Shown piece by piece: positions 24,782-33,810 of a stretch of 64,000 nucleotides of DNA; position 1 is the stretch's first letter, and every line of letters begins with the position of its first letter. Origin of the DNA: Comamonas testosteroni (GTDB lineage: Bacteria > Pseudomonadota > Gammaproteobacteria > Burkholderiales > Burkholderiaceae_C); contig NZ_AWOR01000078.1 of NCBI RefSeq assembly GCF_000761245.1, positions 62,001 to 126,000 of the forward strand. Direction: 5' to 3'. The notes below the pieces were generated by a model, which saw only the letters and a program-made list of their open reading frames with translations, did not search any database and was not told the DNA's origin. The translations under genes and the position numbers were made by a program.

Positions 24782-25180
24782 ATGAAACGATTGAACAGCA
24801 AGAGCGGCTGCGCCGTGGAGGTGACGCTGTCGGTCATGGGCGGCACCTGGAAACCCATCATCCTGTTCCAGTTGCTGCATGGCAAAAAGCGCTTTGGCGA
24901 GCTGAGCCGTGCCATCCCAGGCATCACGCAGCGCATGCTGACACTGCAGCTGCGCGAGCTGGAAGAAGCCGGCATCGTCGAGCGCACGGTGTATGCAGAG
25001 GTGCCGCCGCGCGTGGACTATGCGCTGACCGAGCTGGGCCGCAGCCTGCAGCCGGTGCTGATTGCCATGCGCAACTGGGGCATCGCCTACAGCCAGAACT
25101 TTGCTCAGGCCGAGCCCATGCATGACGCGGATCAAAACGGCGCAAGCTGCCTGCCAGACTTGAAGCAAAAACAGGCTTGA
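24782..25180 (+). CDS. HxlR-family transcriptional regulator
   Basis: The 132-residue winged-helix protein starts MKRLNSKSGC. It contains TLSVMGGTWKPIILFQLL, FGELSRAIPGITQRMLTLQLRELE (recognition helix region) and a beta wing EVPPRVDYALTELG. The N-terminal cysteine C10 is the position used by HxlR proteins such as YodB and HypR to sense quinones, aldehydes or hypochlorite. The divergent dehydrogenase is its likely target. An in-frame start 51 bp earlier is possible but extends beyond the family N terminus. A two-way terminator follows. Confidence 0.92.
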   Translation: MKRLNSKSGCAVEVTLSVMGGTWKPIILFQLLHGKKRFGELSRAIPGITQRMLTLQLRELEEAGIVERTVYAEVPPRVDYALTELGRSLQPVLIAMRNWGIAYSQNFAQAEPMHDADQNGASCLPDLKQKQA

Positions 25181-25214
25181 ACGCTTACCCATCAAGCGTC
25201 TGCAGCTATCAAAT
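25181..25214. repeat. AGCTATC intergenic palindrome
   Basis: AACGCTTACCCATCAAGCGT is followed by CTGCAGCTATCAAATC, directly after the HxlR stop codon and before the terminator. Confidence 0.6.
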
Positions 25215-25232
25215 CCAATAAAACGACCGCAA

Positions 25233-25264
25233 AAAGCCCGCAGGCTGCAAAAGCTGCGGGCTTT
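25233..25264. terminator. Bidirectional intrinsic terminator
   Basis: AAAGCCCGCAG and CTGCGGGCTTT form a perfect 11-bp stem with a 10-base loop. It lies between the convergent hxlR-type and ycaC genes. A-rich and T-rich flanks occur on both sides. Confidence 0.9.
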
Positions 25265-25282
25265 GGTCTGAAGCCGCAAGAC

Positions 25283-25912
25283 TTACTTGCCGGCGGTCAG
25301 CGTGGTGTAGCTGTTGATCAGGTTGCGATAGTCGGGGATGTGGTTGGAGAACAGAGTCCCCAGCCCCTCGATGTCGTTGCGCCAGTCGCGGTGCAGCTCG
25401 CAGGCCGCGCCGAACCAGGTCATGAGCTGGGCGCCGGCCTGCTCCATGCGGCTCCAGGCGGCCTGCTGGGTCATGCTGTTGAAGGTGCCCGAGGCATCGG
25501 TGATGACGAACACCTCGAAGCCTTCAGCCAGGGCCGACAGCACGGGGAAGGCCACGCAGACTTCGGTCACCACGCCGGCCACGATGAGCTGCTTCTTGCC
25601 CGTGGCCTTGACGGCCTTGACGAAGTCCTCGTTGTCCCAGGCATTGATCTGGCCGGGACGGGCGATATAGGGAGCGCTGGGAAACTTCTGCTTGAGCTCG
25701 GGCACCAGAGGTCCGTTGGGGCCGGTCTCGAAGCTGGTGGTCAGAATCGTGGGCAGTTTGAAGTACTCGGCCATGTCGGCCAGGGCCAGCACATTGTTCT
25801 TGAACTTGTCGGGGTCGATATCGCGCACCAGGGACAGCAGGCCGGTCTGGTGGTCCACCAGCAGCACGGCGGCATTGTCTTTGTCGAGGCGGATATAGGG
25901 CTTGTTGCTCAT
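25283..25912 (-). CDS. ycaC: YcaC-like isochorismatase-family hydrolase
   Basis: The 209-residue cysteine hydrolase closely follows E. coli YcaC as I remember it, including VLLVDHQTGL with the catalytic Asp (D20), ARPGQINAWDN, and GVVTEVCVAF with the nucleophile Cys (C119). YcaC-type proteins form large rings; their substrate is not settled. AAGGAGATCGTC precedes the start. It forms a tandem with a paralogue 39 bp upstream; the two share the segment INAWDNEDFVKAVKATGKKQ. Here a proline (P86) stands where the paralogue has lysine. Confidence 0.9.
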   Translation of the reverse strand: MSNKPYIRLDKDNAAVLLVDHQTGLLSLVRDIDPDKFKNNVLALADMAEYFKLPTILTTSFETGPNGPLVPELKQKFPSAPYIARPGQINAWDNEDFVKAVKATGKKQLIVAGVVTEVCVAFPVLSALAEGFEVFVITDASGTFNSMTQQAAWSRMEQAGAQLMTWFGAACELHRDWRNDIEGLGTLFSNHIPDYRNLINSYTTLTAGK

Positions 25913-25951
25913 GACGATCTCCTTCAGAGGTAGTGGAGGGGGTGAGGAAAA

Positions 25952-26647
25952 TCAAACGCGCAGGGAATCCAGCACTTCGTGGTTCTGTACCACTTCCTGC
26001 GCCTTGGCGTAGCTTTCGATCAGCAGCTGGTAGTTGGGGAAGATGCCGGTATAGGCCTGTGCCCATTCGGCCGCGTCTTCGCGGTTCCAGGTCTTTTGCA
26101 GCTCCGAGGCCACGGCCGCGGTGTCTATGGGCACCACACCGGCCTGCAGCATGCGGGCCAGAGTGATTTCCTCGGCCATCTTGGAGTAGGTGCCCGACGC
26201 ATCGATGACAGCAAACACCTGGTAGCCATCGGCCACGGCGGCGATGGAGGGAAAAGCCATGCAGACGCTGGTGATGGTGCCGGCGATGATGAGCTGCTTC
26301 TTGCCCGTGGCCTTGACGGCCTTGACGAAGTCTTCGTTGTCCCAGGCGTTGATCTCACCCTTACGTGCCACGTAGGTGGCGTGAGGTGCGTTCTGGTGGA
26401 TTTCGGGAATCAGCGGACCATTGGGGCCCTGAGGCACGGAGGCTGTGGTGATCACGGGGATCTTGGCCAGCGAAGCGATCTTGGCCAGCGTGCTGGCCAG
26501 ACGGCGCAGCGTGGTGAACGGCATGTCCTGCACGGTCTGGAACAGGCCGCTCTGGTGGTCGATCAGCAACATGGCCACGTTGTCCGGATCGATCACAGGC
26601 TTGGCGCCGTTGAAATTGGCGGGGATGGCTGCGGTCTGGATGCTCAT
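25952..26647 (-). CDS. Isochorismatase-family hydrolase, YcaC paralogue
   Basis: The start MSIQTAAIPA, with AAGGAG upstream, gives 231 residues. Catalytic positions D30 (LLIDHQSGL), K96 (ARKGEINAWDN) and C129 (TITSVCMAF) are all present. It is longer than YcaC at both ends and clearly a diverged duplicate rather than a recent copy. It lies between ycaC and a pirin gene, all on one strand and probably cotranscribed. Cysteine hydrolases of this group act on amides or vinyl ethers; the substrate is unknown. Confidence 0.9.
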   Translation of the reverse strand: MSIQTAAIPANFNGAKPVIDPDNVAMLLIDHQSGLFQTVQDMPFTTLRRLASTLAKIASLAKIPVITTASVPQGPNGPLIPEIHQNAPHATYVARKGEINAWDNEDFVKAVKATGKKQLIIAGTITSVCMAFPSIAAVADGYQVFAVIDASGTYSKMAEEITLARMLQAGVVPIDTAAVASELQKTWNREDAAEWAQAYTGIFPNYQLLIESYAKAQEVVQNHEVLDSLRV

Positions 26648-26736
26648 GGAAGTCTCCTTGGAGTTGGGAACGAAGGGGGAGGTTTCGCTCCCCGGTCGCA
26701 TCGCTGTAGGGCCGGGGATACGGTGGCACTGAGGGC

Positions 26737-27657
26737 TCAGTGGTTCGGCACGGCCGTGGGCGCATGGCGCTCGGCTGCCGGAATGCGGCCGAACTGGCCG
26801 CTGCGGAAGTCCTCCAGCGCCTGCTGGATTTCCTCGTCGCTGTTCATGACGAAGGGGCCGTAGCCGACCACCGGCTCGTCAATCGGCTCGCCTGACAGCC
26901 ACAGCAGCGTGACGTCGCTGTTGGCTTCCAGATGCACGCTGTCCGCAGCGCGATCCATATGCACCAGCTGTCCGGCGCGGGCAATCTCCTGTCCGTTGAC
27001 CAGCAGCGTGCCGTGCAGCACCACCAGCGCCAGCGTGCGGCCGGCCCGGGCCTGCAGCTCGGTGGCTGCTCCGGCGTTCAGCCGCACATCCCAGACATCG
27101 ATGGGCGTGAAGGTCCTCGCCGGGCCGCGATAGGCGGGCCCCTTGCTGCCAAGATAGTCACCGGCAATGACACGCAGATGACCCGCGCCGTCCGGCAACG
27201 CGACCTGCGGGATGTCGGCATTCAGCAAGGTCTGGTAGCCGGGGGCGGACATCTTGTCCCTGGCCGGCAGGTTGACCCACAGCTGCACCATCTCCAGCGG
27301 CCCGCCGCTCTTGGCAAAGGCTTCGGAGTGGTACTCCTCGTGCAGGATGCCCGAGGCAGCCGTCATCCACTGCACATCGCCGGGGCCGATGGTGCCGCCG
27401 GCACCTGTGGAGTCGCGGTGGGCCACCTCACCCTCATAGACGATGGTCACGGTCTCGAAGCCCCGGTGCGGGTGCGTGCCCACGCCGCGCCGCGCCGTGG
27501 TGGGCGTGAAGCTCTGGGGACCGGCGTGATCGAGCAGCAAGAAAGGGCTCAGGGCCTTGCCGTGGTCGCCATAGCTGAACAGCGAACGCACGGGAAAGCC
27601 ATTGCCCACCCAGTGGGGACGGGGGGCTTCGTAGACACCCAGGATTTTCTTGAGCAT
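26737..27657 (-). CDS. Pirin family cupin protein
   Basis: The 306-residue pirin has metal ligands H62, H64, H106 and E108 (THPHRGFETV and GILHEEYH). The start MLKKILGVYEAP has AAGGAG upstream; the frame extends 57 bp further without a ribosome-binding site. The C-terminal cupin includes GYGPFVMNSDEEI, also found in the pirin at 2401. It heads the run of genes leading into the two isochorismatase-family genes and is divergent from a LysR regulator 131 bp away, which probably controls the set. Redox or electrophile stress is a plausible setting but is an inference. Confidence 0.92.
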   Translation of the reverse strand: MLKKILGVYEAPRPHWVGNGFPVRSLFSYGDHGKALSPFLLLDHAGPQSFTPTTARRGVGTHPHRGFETVTIVYEGEVAHRDSTGAGGTIGPGDVQWMTAASGILHEEYHSEAFAKSGGPLEMVQLWVNLPARDKMSAPGYQTLLNADIPQVALPDGAGHLRVIAGDYLGSKGPAYRGPARTFTPIDVWDVRLNAGAATELQARAGRTLALVVLHGTLLVNGQEIARAGQLVHMDRAADSVHLEANSDVTLLWLSGEPIDEPVVGYGPFVMNSDEEIQQALEDFRSGQFGRIPAAERHAPTAVPNH

Positions 27658-27788
27658 GGCATTTCTCCTTGCGACAGGCCTGCAGTCCCGTTGGTCGCTG
27701 CAGGTGTTGAACATGGGAGAAGTATGAATTTGGAACGATGACTTGAGTAGTCCACAATATTCAGTCTCAGAGTTCTATTTTTAAAACG

Positions 27789-28700
27789 ATGAAACTGCCA
27801 GACCTCAACGAGCTGTACTACTTCGCCCAGGTGGTGGAGCATGGTGGATTCGCGCCCGCAGGCCGCGCCCTGGGGCTGCCCAAGTCCAAGCTCAGCCGCC
27901 GCGTGGCACTGCTCGAGGAGCGCCTGGGCGCGCAATTGCTGCTGCGTTCCACACGCAGCTTTGCCGTGACCGAGGTGGGCAAGCGCTACTACCAGCACTG
28001 CCGCGCCATGCTGACCGAGGCAGAGGCCGCCGAAGAGTCCGTGGCGCTGGTGCATTCCGAGCCCTGCGGCAAGGTGCGCATGAGCTGCCCCGTGGCCTTG
28101 CTGGCCTCGCGCGTGGGCCGCATGCTGGGCGAGTTCATGCGCCAGTACCCGCGCGTGGAGTTGCAGGTGGACGAGACCAACCGGCGCGTGGACGTGGTCG
28201 GCGAAGGACTGGATCTGGCCCTGCGCGTGCGCCCGCCGCCGCTGCAGGACAGCGATCTGGTGCTGCGCACGCTGGCCGAGCGCCGCCAATGCCTGGTGGC
28301 CGCACCCGAGCTGCTGCAGCGCCTGGGCCCGCCCGGCGGGCCCATGGATCTGTCGGCCTGGCCCAGCCTGGATATGGGCGGCGTGCAGGAAACCCACCGC
28401 TGGGTGCTGCACGGCCCCGACGCCGTGCGCGCCGAGGTCAGACACCAGCCAAGGCTGGTGACGCAGTCCATGCTGGCGCTACGCGACGCGGCCGTGCTGG
28501 GTGCCGGCGTGGTGCAGCTGCCCAATATGTTTGTGCGCGAAGAGCTGCGCAGCGGCACACTGGTGCAGGTGTTGCCGGGCTGGCAGCCGCGGCCCGAAAT
28601 CATCCACGCCGTCTACGCCTCGCGCCGCGGGCAGTTGCCCGCCGTGCGCGCGCTGCTCGACCATCTGGCCCAATCCTTCAGCGCCCTGTCCGAGGACTAA
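27789..28700 (+). CDS. LysR-family transcriptional regulator
   Basis: The 303-residue protein has the N-terminal HTH (LNELYYFAQVVEHGGFAPAGRALGLPKSKLSRRVALLE) and an effector domain containing SCPVALLASRVG and VDETNRRVDVVGEGLDLALRV, a pattern typical of the AaeR/DsdC-like LysR subgroup that neighbours pirin and hydrolase genes. It is divergent from the pirin gene. I found no strong palindrome in the shared promoter region, only the short pair TGAG/CTCA near 27744-27769. Confidence 0.92.
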   Translation: MKLPDLNELYYFAQVVEHGGFAPAGRALGLPKSKLSRRVALLEERLGAQLLLRSTRSFAVTEVGKRYYQHCRAMLTEAEAAEESVALVHSEPCGKVRMSCPVALLASRVGRMLGEFMRQYPRVELQVDETNRRVDVVGEGLDLALRVRPPPLQDSDLVLRTLAERRQCLVAAPELLQRLGPPGGPMDLSAWPSLDMGGVQETHRWVLHGPDAVRAEVRHQPRLVTQSMLALRDAAVLGAGVVQLPNMFVREELRSGTLVQVLPGWQPRPEIIHAVYASRRGQLPAVRALLDHLAQSFSALSED

Positions 28701-28718
28701 GCACCAAAAACGGCTGCA

Positions 28719-28750
28719 GCGTTGATCCAGCAAGCGCTGGCAGCTATGGA
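28719..28750. repeat. AGCTATC intergenic palindrome, strong copy
   Basis: GCGTTGATCCAGC is followed by AAGCGCTGGCAGCTATGG, identical over 15 bases to the copy at 16629. It lies between the convergent LysR and glutathione peroxidase genes and may act as a shared 3' end. Confidence 0.6.
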
Positions 28751-28761
28751 TTGCAAGTCCA

Positions 28762-29247
28762 TCAACCCAGAGCCGCCTGGATATCGCCGGCCAACTTCTC
28801 GGGCTTGTCCTGGGGCGCATAGCGGCGTATCACCTGTCCGTCGCGGCCCACCAGGAATTTGGTGAAATTCCATTTGATGGACTTGGTGCCCAGCACGCCC
28901 GGCGCTTCGGAGGTGAGCCAGCGGTACAGCGGATGCGCGCCATCGCCGTTGACCTCGATCTTGTGCATGAGCGGGAAGCTGACGCCGAAGTTCAGCTCGC
29001 AAAAGCTCGCGATCTCGTCATCCGAGCCTTTTTCCTGGGCACCGAACTGGTTGCAGGGAAAGCCCAGCACCACCAGGCCCCGGTCCGCATATTGCTCGTG
29101 CAGTGCCTGCAGCCCCTTGTACTGGGGCGTGAAGCCGCAGGCACTGGCGGTATTCACGATCAGCAATACCTTGCCCTGGTACTGCGACAGAGGAACGCTG
29201 CGTCCCTGGATGTCGGTGGCTTCAAAGTCATAAACGCTGTTTGCCAT
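28762..29247 (-). CDS. Glutathione peroxidase family protein
   Basis: The 161-residue protein has the standard GPx tetrad: peroxidatic Cys C37 (NTASACGFTPQ), Gln in FPCNQFGAQE (which also has the second cysteine C65), and W126-N127 (KWNFTKFLV). A cysteine instead of selenocysteine and the presence of C65 suggest thioredoxin-dependent peroxide reduction, as in many bacterial GPx-like enzymes. The start MANSVYDF has GGGAG upstream. No export signal is seen, so it is cytoplasmic. It is monocistronic. Confidence 0.93.
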   Translation of the reverse strand: MANSVYDFEATDIQGRSVPLSQYQGKVLLIVNTASACGFTPQYKGLQALHEQYADRGLVVLGFPCNQFGAQEKGSDDEIASFCELNFGVSFPLMHKIEVNGDGAHPLYRWLTSEAPGVLGTKSIKWNFTKFLVGRDGQVIRRYAPQDKPEKLAGDIQAALG

Positions 29248-29453
29248 GCTGATCTCCCGCCAAAGTGAAGCCCCAAGCTTAAGGCAGTCGGCAAAACATC
29301 TCACCACTGGAAACAAGCCTGCACCGCCACGCCACGGAGACAATACCGGGGCTGCGACCATAGAAAAACCGATCCCCGCAAGCAGAGCGCCTGTTTTTTG
29401 GGCATTCTTCGCAGTCTTGCCTTCTTGCGGCCCTTGGCGGGCTGCCTTGCAAC

Positions 29454-31982
29454 GTGCGTTTGTCCTTGAACGAATTGAAAGAAAAATGGGTGGCTCAGGC
29501 CACGGCTGCGTGGACGCGCGCTCGTGCCAGCACTCTGGGCCAGCGCATTGCGGCCCTGCCCTGGTGGCGTCGCTGGCCGACGCGGCGTGAATGGCTGTGG
29601 TTTGCCGCGGCCTTGCCGGCGCTGTTTGTCGTCTATGTGCTGGTGCTGGTTCCGTTCACGCCCAGCATCAGCGATATCCGCAAGGCCAAGCTCGAGCAGC
29701 CCGCGCAGATTCTGAGCGCCGACGGCAAGCTGATCGGCGAGTTCAAGCGCAGCAACCGCCAGTGGGTGCCGCTGGAGCAGATTTCGCCTGCTGTGATCAA
29801 GGCACTCGTGGCCACCGAAGACCACCGCTTCTATGAGCACCATGGCATGGACTTCACGCGCACCGTGGGGTCGGTCATCCATACGCTGGGCGGCAATCCC
29901 CAGGGCGGCTCCACCATCACCCAGCAGCTGGCGCGCAATCTCTACCCCACGGAAATCGGCCGCGCCCGCAATGTGAACCGCAAGCTCAAGGAGGCGATCA
30001 CGGCCTTCAAGATCGAGGCGCTCTACACCAAGGACGAGATTCTCGAAACCTATCTGAACACCGTGCCCTTTCTCTACAACGCCTATGGCATAGAGATGGC
30101 GGCGCGTACCTATTTCGACAAACCTGCGGCCAAGCTCACGGTGCTGGAAAGCGCCACGCTGGTGGGCATGCTCAAGGGCAATGCCTACTACAACCCAGTG
30201 ATCAACCCCGACCGCGCCATTGCCCGGCGCAACACCGTGCTGAGCCAGATGGTCAAGCGCGGCGAACTCAAGGACGATGAGTTCGAGCGCCTCAAGAAAC
30301 GCCCCATGCGTCTGGACTTCGAGCGCCAGGAGGAGCCCACGGGCATGGCGCCGCATTTTTCCCAGCAGTTGCGCAAATGGCTGATCGCCTGGGCCGACAA
30401 GCACGACTACAACATCTATACGGACGGCCTGATCGTACGCACCACGCTGGACTCGCGCCTGCAGAGCTGGGCGCAGCAGGCCGTGAACCGCCAGATGCAA
30501 ACGCTGCAGGGCATTGCCAACAGCAACTGGAGCCACCGCGACGGCTGGAGCGCCGAGAACGCGCTGGTGCTGCAGCTGTTGCGCGAGACGGACGCCTTCC
30601 GCAAGCTCGCCAGAAGTGGCAAGCCTTCCGACATCAGCGAGGAAGAGGCGCTCAAGAAGCTGCTGGCCGACAAGGCCTTCATGAGGCAGCTGCGCGAGGA
30701 CAAGACCCGCGTGCAGGCCGGCTTTCTGGCCATAGACCCGCGCACCTCGGCCGTACTGGCCTGGGTGGGCAGCCGCGACTATGCCCAGGATGCGTTTGAC
30801 CATGTGGCCCAGGCGCGTCGCCAGCCCGGCTCCACCTTCAAGCCCTTTGTCTATGGCGCAGCCCTGCAGCGCGGCGCCAAGCCTGACGACACGCGCAAGG
30901 ACGAGGCCGTGGAAATCCAGCTGCCCGGCGGCGAGGTATGGCGCCCCAGCGATGCCGTCGAGCCCACGGGCGTGCCCATGAAACTCAGCGATGCGCTGGC
31001 CTATTCCAAGAACACCATCACTGCAGAGCTCGGCCAGGAAGTGGGCATGGACCGCGTCATCAAGCTGGCCCGCGGTCTGGGCGTGCGCCAGAGCCCACTG
31101 GAGCCCGTGCCTTCGCTGGCGCTGGGCTCCAGCCCCGTCACGCTGCTGGAAATGGTCAACGCCTACGGCAGCATTGCCAACTCCGGCCGCTATATTCCGC
31201 CCCAGCTGGTCACCCGTATCGAGAATGCCGACGGCGAGCTGCTGGCCGAATTCACCCCGCCCAAACCCGATCAGGTCTGGGACGAGGAAGAGAACTACGG
31301 TCTGCTGGAGATGATGCGCGCCGTGATTGACAAGGGCACGGGCCGCGCGATTCGCAAGCAATACGGCATTCGCGCCGATGTGGCCGGCAAGACCGGCACC
31401 ACCCAGGGCAATGCCGACGGCTGGTTCATCCTCATGCACCCGCAGATCGTGGCCGGTGCCTGGGCCGGCTTCAACGATGCGCGCATCACGCTCAGGAGCG
31501 ACCAGTGGGGCCAGGGTTCACGCAGCGCCCTGCCCATGGTGGGCGACTTCATGTCGCGCGCCCTGCGCAGCCCGCTGCTCAATGCAAAGGCCCGGTTCAC
31601 CGAGCCCAACACCAGCCACTGGTGGAGCGATATGGTGGGCCGCCTGCGCGACAAGCTTCAGGAATGGAGCGGGCCCGCAGCTGAGGGCAACGATCCAGAT
31701 CGCACAACGCCGACAGCTCCCGCTCATACAGCACCCAACAGGAGCAATGGCAGCGAGGTCGACATCATAGAGAGCACGCCCGCAGCACCGCCCTCGACCG
31801 CCGCCCAGCCGGCGCCTGCCGACAGCAGCGCCCAGCCGCCCGATCTGGACAGCAGCCCCGGGCTGGCTCCCGGCGAGATGATGCCGGCTCCGGCCAGACC
31901 CCCCGCGCCGTCAAGCTGGAGCGATATAGGCACACCGCTGCCGCCAGCGGCACCGCTGAATGGGCCGCAGGACAGCCAGTAG
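29454..31982 (+). CDS. Class A penicillin-binding protein (PBP1A family)
   Basis: The 842-residue bifunctional peptidoglycan synthase uses a GTG start. A cytoplasmic segment is followed by one membrane anchor (about residues 47-67), a glycosyltransferase domain with catalytic E122 (ATEDHRFYEHHG) and GGSTITQQLARNL, and a transpeptidase domain with S460-x-x-K463, S518-K-N520 and K646-T-G648. The last 110 residues are a proline/alanine/serine-rich tail, typical of betaproteobacterial members and probably disordered. The PBP1A-type OB insertion is not obvious, so it may be closer to PBP1C or other class A forms. No operon partner is seen; putP follows 160 bp later. Confidence 0.92.
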   Translation: MRLSLNELKEKWVAQATAAWTRARASTLGQRIAALPWWRRWPTRREWLWFAAALPALFVVYVLVLVPFTPSISDIRKAKLEQPAQILSADGKLIGEFKRSNRQWVPLEQISPAVIKALVATEDHRFYEHHGMDFTRTVGSVIHTLGGNPQGGSTITQQLARNLYPTEIGRARNVNRKLKEAITAFKIEALYTKDEILETYLNTVPFLYNAYGIEMAARTYFDKPAAKLTVLESATLVGMLKGNAYYNPVINPDRAIARRNTVLSQMVKRGELKDDEFERLKKRPMRLDFERQEEPTGMAPHFSQQLRKWLIAWADKHDYNIYTDGLIVRTTLDSRLQSWAQQAVNRQMQTLQGIANSNWSHRDGWSAENALVLQLLRETDAFRKLARSGKPSDISEEEALKKLLADKAFMRQLREDKTRVQAGFLAIDPRTSAVLAWVGSRDYAQDAFDHVAQARRQPGSTFKPFVYGAALQRGAKPDDTRKDEAVEIQLPGGEVWRPSDAVEPTGVPMKLSDALAYSKNTITAELGQEVGMDRVIKLARGLGVRQSPLEPVPSLALGSSPVTLLEMVNAYGSIANSGRYIPPQLVTRIENADGELLAEFTPPKPDQVWDEEENYGLLEMMRAVIDKGTGRAIRKQYGIRADVAGKTGTTQGNADGWFILMHPQIVAGAWAGFNDARITLRSDQWGQGSRSALPMVGDFMSRALRSPLLNAKARFTEPNTSHWWSDMVGRLRDKLQEWSGPAAEGNDPDRTTPTAPAHTAPNRSNGSEVDIIESTPAAPPSTAAQPAPADSSAQPPDLDSSPGLAPGEMMPAPARPPAPSSWSDIGTPLPPAAPLNGPQDSQ

Positions 31983-32142
31983 CGCAGTTTTCAGCCACAT
32001 GCCCCACTGGGCTGTCGAATAACTGGTCCAATTGCGCACCGACACCCGCCAGCAGGTCTCCCACCAGGAGGCCGCTGGCGGATTTGTTTTCGCCGGGCAT
32101 GAAACCCACATGCCGACAGCGCTGCGCCGACCCGGAGCCGAC

Positions 32143-33633
32143 ATGACCGCCAATACGCCAACCATAGTCACCTTTGCCATCTACCTGCTGGGCATGCTGC
32201 TCATAGGCTGGGCGGGATACAAAGCCACGTCCAACCTGTCCGACTACATTCTGGGCGGGCGCAGTCTGGGCTCGGTGGTCACGGCCCTGTCGGCCGGGGC
32301 ATCGGACATGAGCGGCTGGCTGCTCATGGGCCTGCCCGGCGCCGTGTTTGCCACCGGCCTGTCGGCCTCGTGGATTGCCATCGGCCTGTGCATCGGTGCC
32401 TGGCTCAACTGGCGCTTTGTCGCGGCACGCCTGCGTGTCTATACCGAGAAGGTGGGCAATGCGCTGACATTGCCCGATTACTTCACCAACCGCTTCGAGG
32501 ATGGCAGCAGCCTGCTGCGCATCGTCACGGCGCTGGTGATCCTGGTGTTCTTCACCGTCTACTGCGCCTCCGGCGTGGTCGCTGGTGCCCGTCTGTTCGA
32601 GTCCATGTTCGGCATGGACTACCAGACCGCGCTATGGGTGGGGGCCGTGGCCACCATGGCCTATGTGTTCATAGGCGGCTTTCTGGCCGTGAGCTGGACC
32701 GACACGATTCAGGCCTCGCTGATGATCACCGCGCTGGTCATGGCGCCCCTGATGGTGATCTATGCCGACGGCGGCGTGGGTGCCAGCGCGGCGATCATCG
32801 AAACCGCCCGCAGCGGCGCCTTCGACATGTTCAAGGGCCAGGGGGCGATTGCCATCATCTCTTTGCTGGCCTGGGGTCTGGGCTACTTCGGCCAGCCGCA
32901 TATTCTGGTGCGCTTCATGGCAGCGGAGTCGATCAAGACCATTCCCAACGCGCGCCGCATCGGCATGACCTGGATGGTGCTGTGCCTGGGCGGCGCCGTG
33001 GCCGTGGGCTTCTTCGGCATTGCCTTCTTTGCCAGCCGCCCCGAGATTGCGGCAAACGTCAATGGCAACCACGAGCTGGTGTTCCTGGAAGTCGCAAAGC
33101 TGCTGTTCAACCCCTGGATCAGCGGCGTGCTGCTGGCTGCCGTGCTGGCGGCCGTGATGAGTACTCTGTCCTGCCAGTTGCTGGTCTGCTCCAGCGCCCT
33201 CACGCAAGATATCTACAAGACCTTTCTGCACAGGAACGCCAGCCAGAAGCAGCTGGTCTGGTTCGGCCGCGCCATGGTGTTTGCCATTGCCGTGATCGCC
33301 ATCCTCATTGCGCAGGACCCCAAGGCCAAGGTGCTGGGCATGGTCAGCAATGCCTGGGCCGGTTTTGGCGCCGCCTTCGGCCCGCTGGTGCTGATCTCGC
33401 TGCTCTGGGGCCGCATGACGCGCAACGGCGCGCTGGCCGGCATGGTCGTGGGAGCGGTCACGGTTCTGGTCTGGCAGCACTACCAGTGGTTCAAGCTCTA
33501 TGAAATCGTTCCCGGGTTTACGTTGTCCGCTATCGCAATCATAGTGGTCAGCCTGCTGGACAAAGCTCCTTCGGCCACGATCACGGCCAAGCACCGCGAG
33601 GTGGAGGCTGAAATCGCTGCCCACGGCGAATAA
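32143..33633 (+). CDS. putP: Sodium/proline symporter
   Basis: The 496-residue transporter is of the SSS family with 13 predicted helices. It starts MTANTPT with GGAG upstream. Family features include LSDYILGGRSLG near the first helix, LSAGASDMSGWLLMGLPGA with the Na+-site serines, YFTNRFEDGSSLLR and FGQPHILVRFMAAES, as in PutP (about 502 residues). It imports proline with sodium as nutrient or osmoprotectant. No putA is in the window. The frame is open 111 bp upstream but that part is not transporter-like. Confidence 0.92.
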   Translation: MTANTPTIVTFAIYLLGMLLIGWAGYKATSNLSDYILGGRSLGSVVTALSAGASDMSGWLLMGLPGAVFATGLSASWIAIGLCIGAWLNWRFVAARLRVYTEKVGNALTLPDYFTNRFEDGSSLLRIVTALVILVFFTVYCASGVVAGARLFESMFGMDYQTALWVGAVATMAYVFIGGFLAVSWTDTIQASLMITALVMAPLMVIYADGGVGASAAIIETARSGAFDMFKGQGAIAIISLLAWGLGYFGQPHILVRFMAAESIKTIPNARRIGMTWMVLCLGGAVAVGFFGIAFFASRPEIAANVNGNHELVFLEVAKLLFNPWISGVLLAAVLAAVMSTLSCQLLVCSSALTQDIYKTFLHRNASQKQLVWFGRAMVFAIAVIAILIAQDPKAKVLGMVSNAWAGFGAAFGPLVLISLLWGRMTRNGALAGMVVGAVTVLVWQHYQWFKLYEIVPGFTLSAIAIIVVSLLDKAPSATITAKHREVEAEIAAHGE

Positions 33634-33653
33634 ACGTTGCCACGCCCCTGCCC

Positions 33654-33687
33654 AAGCCCTGCCCGGCCATGCCGCCAGGGCTTTTTT
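33654..33687 (+). terminator. Intrinsic terminator after putP
   Basis: AAGCCCTG pairs with CAGGGCTT across a GC-rich loop, followed by TTTT, 20 bp after the putP stop. Confidence 0.85.
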
Positions 33688-33810
33688 GTCGTCGAAAACC
33701 GCTCGCCAGGCTGCACAAAAAATAGGCGCAACTTGCATTTTCGAGGCCTATCCGTCACACTTACGGGTCGAAATTTCAGGCATTACCTGAGATTCTGAAA
33801 GGTTTAGTGA

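Noticed and set aside
29301..31439. A 712-codon open frame opposite the class A PBP gene
   Set aside because: No motif, no start signal, and it lies fully antisense to a gene with all catalytic motifs intact.
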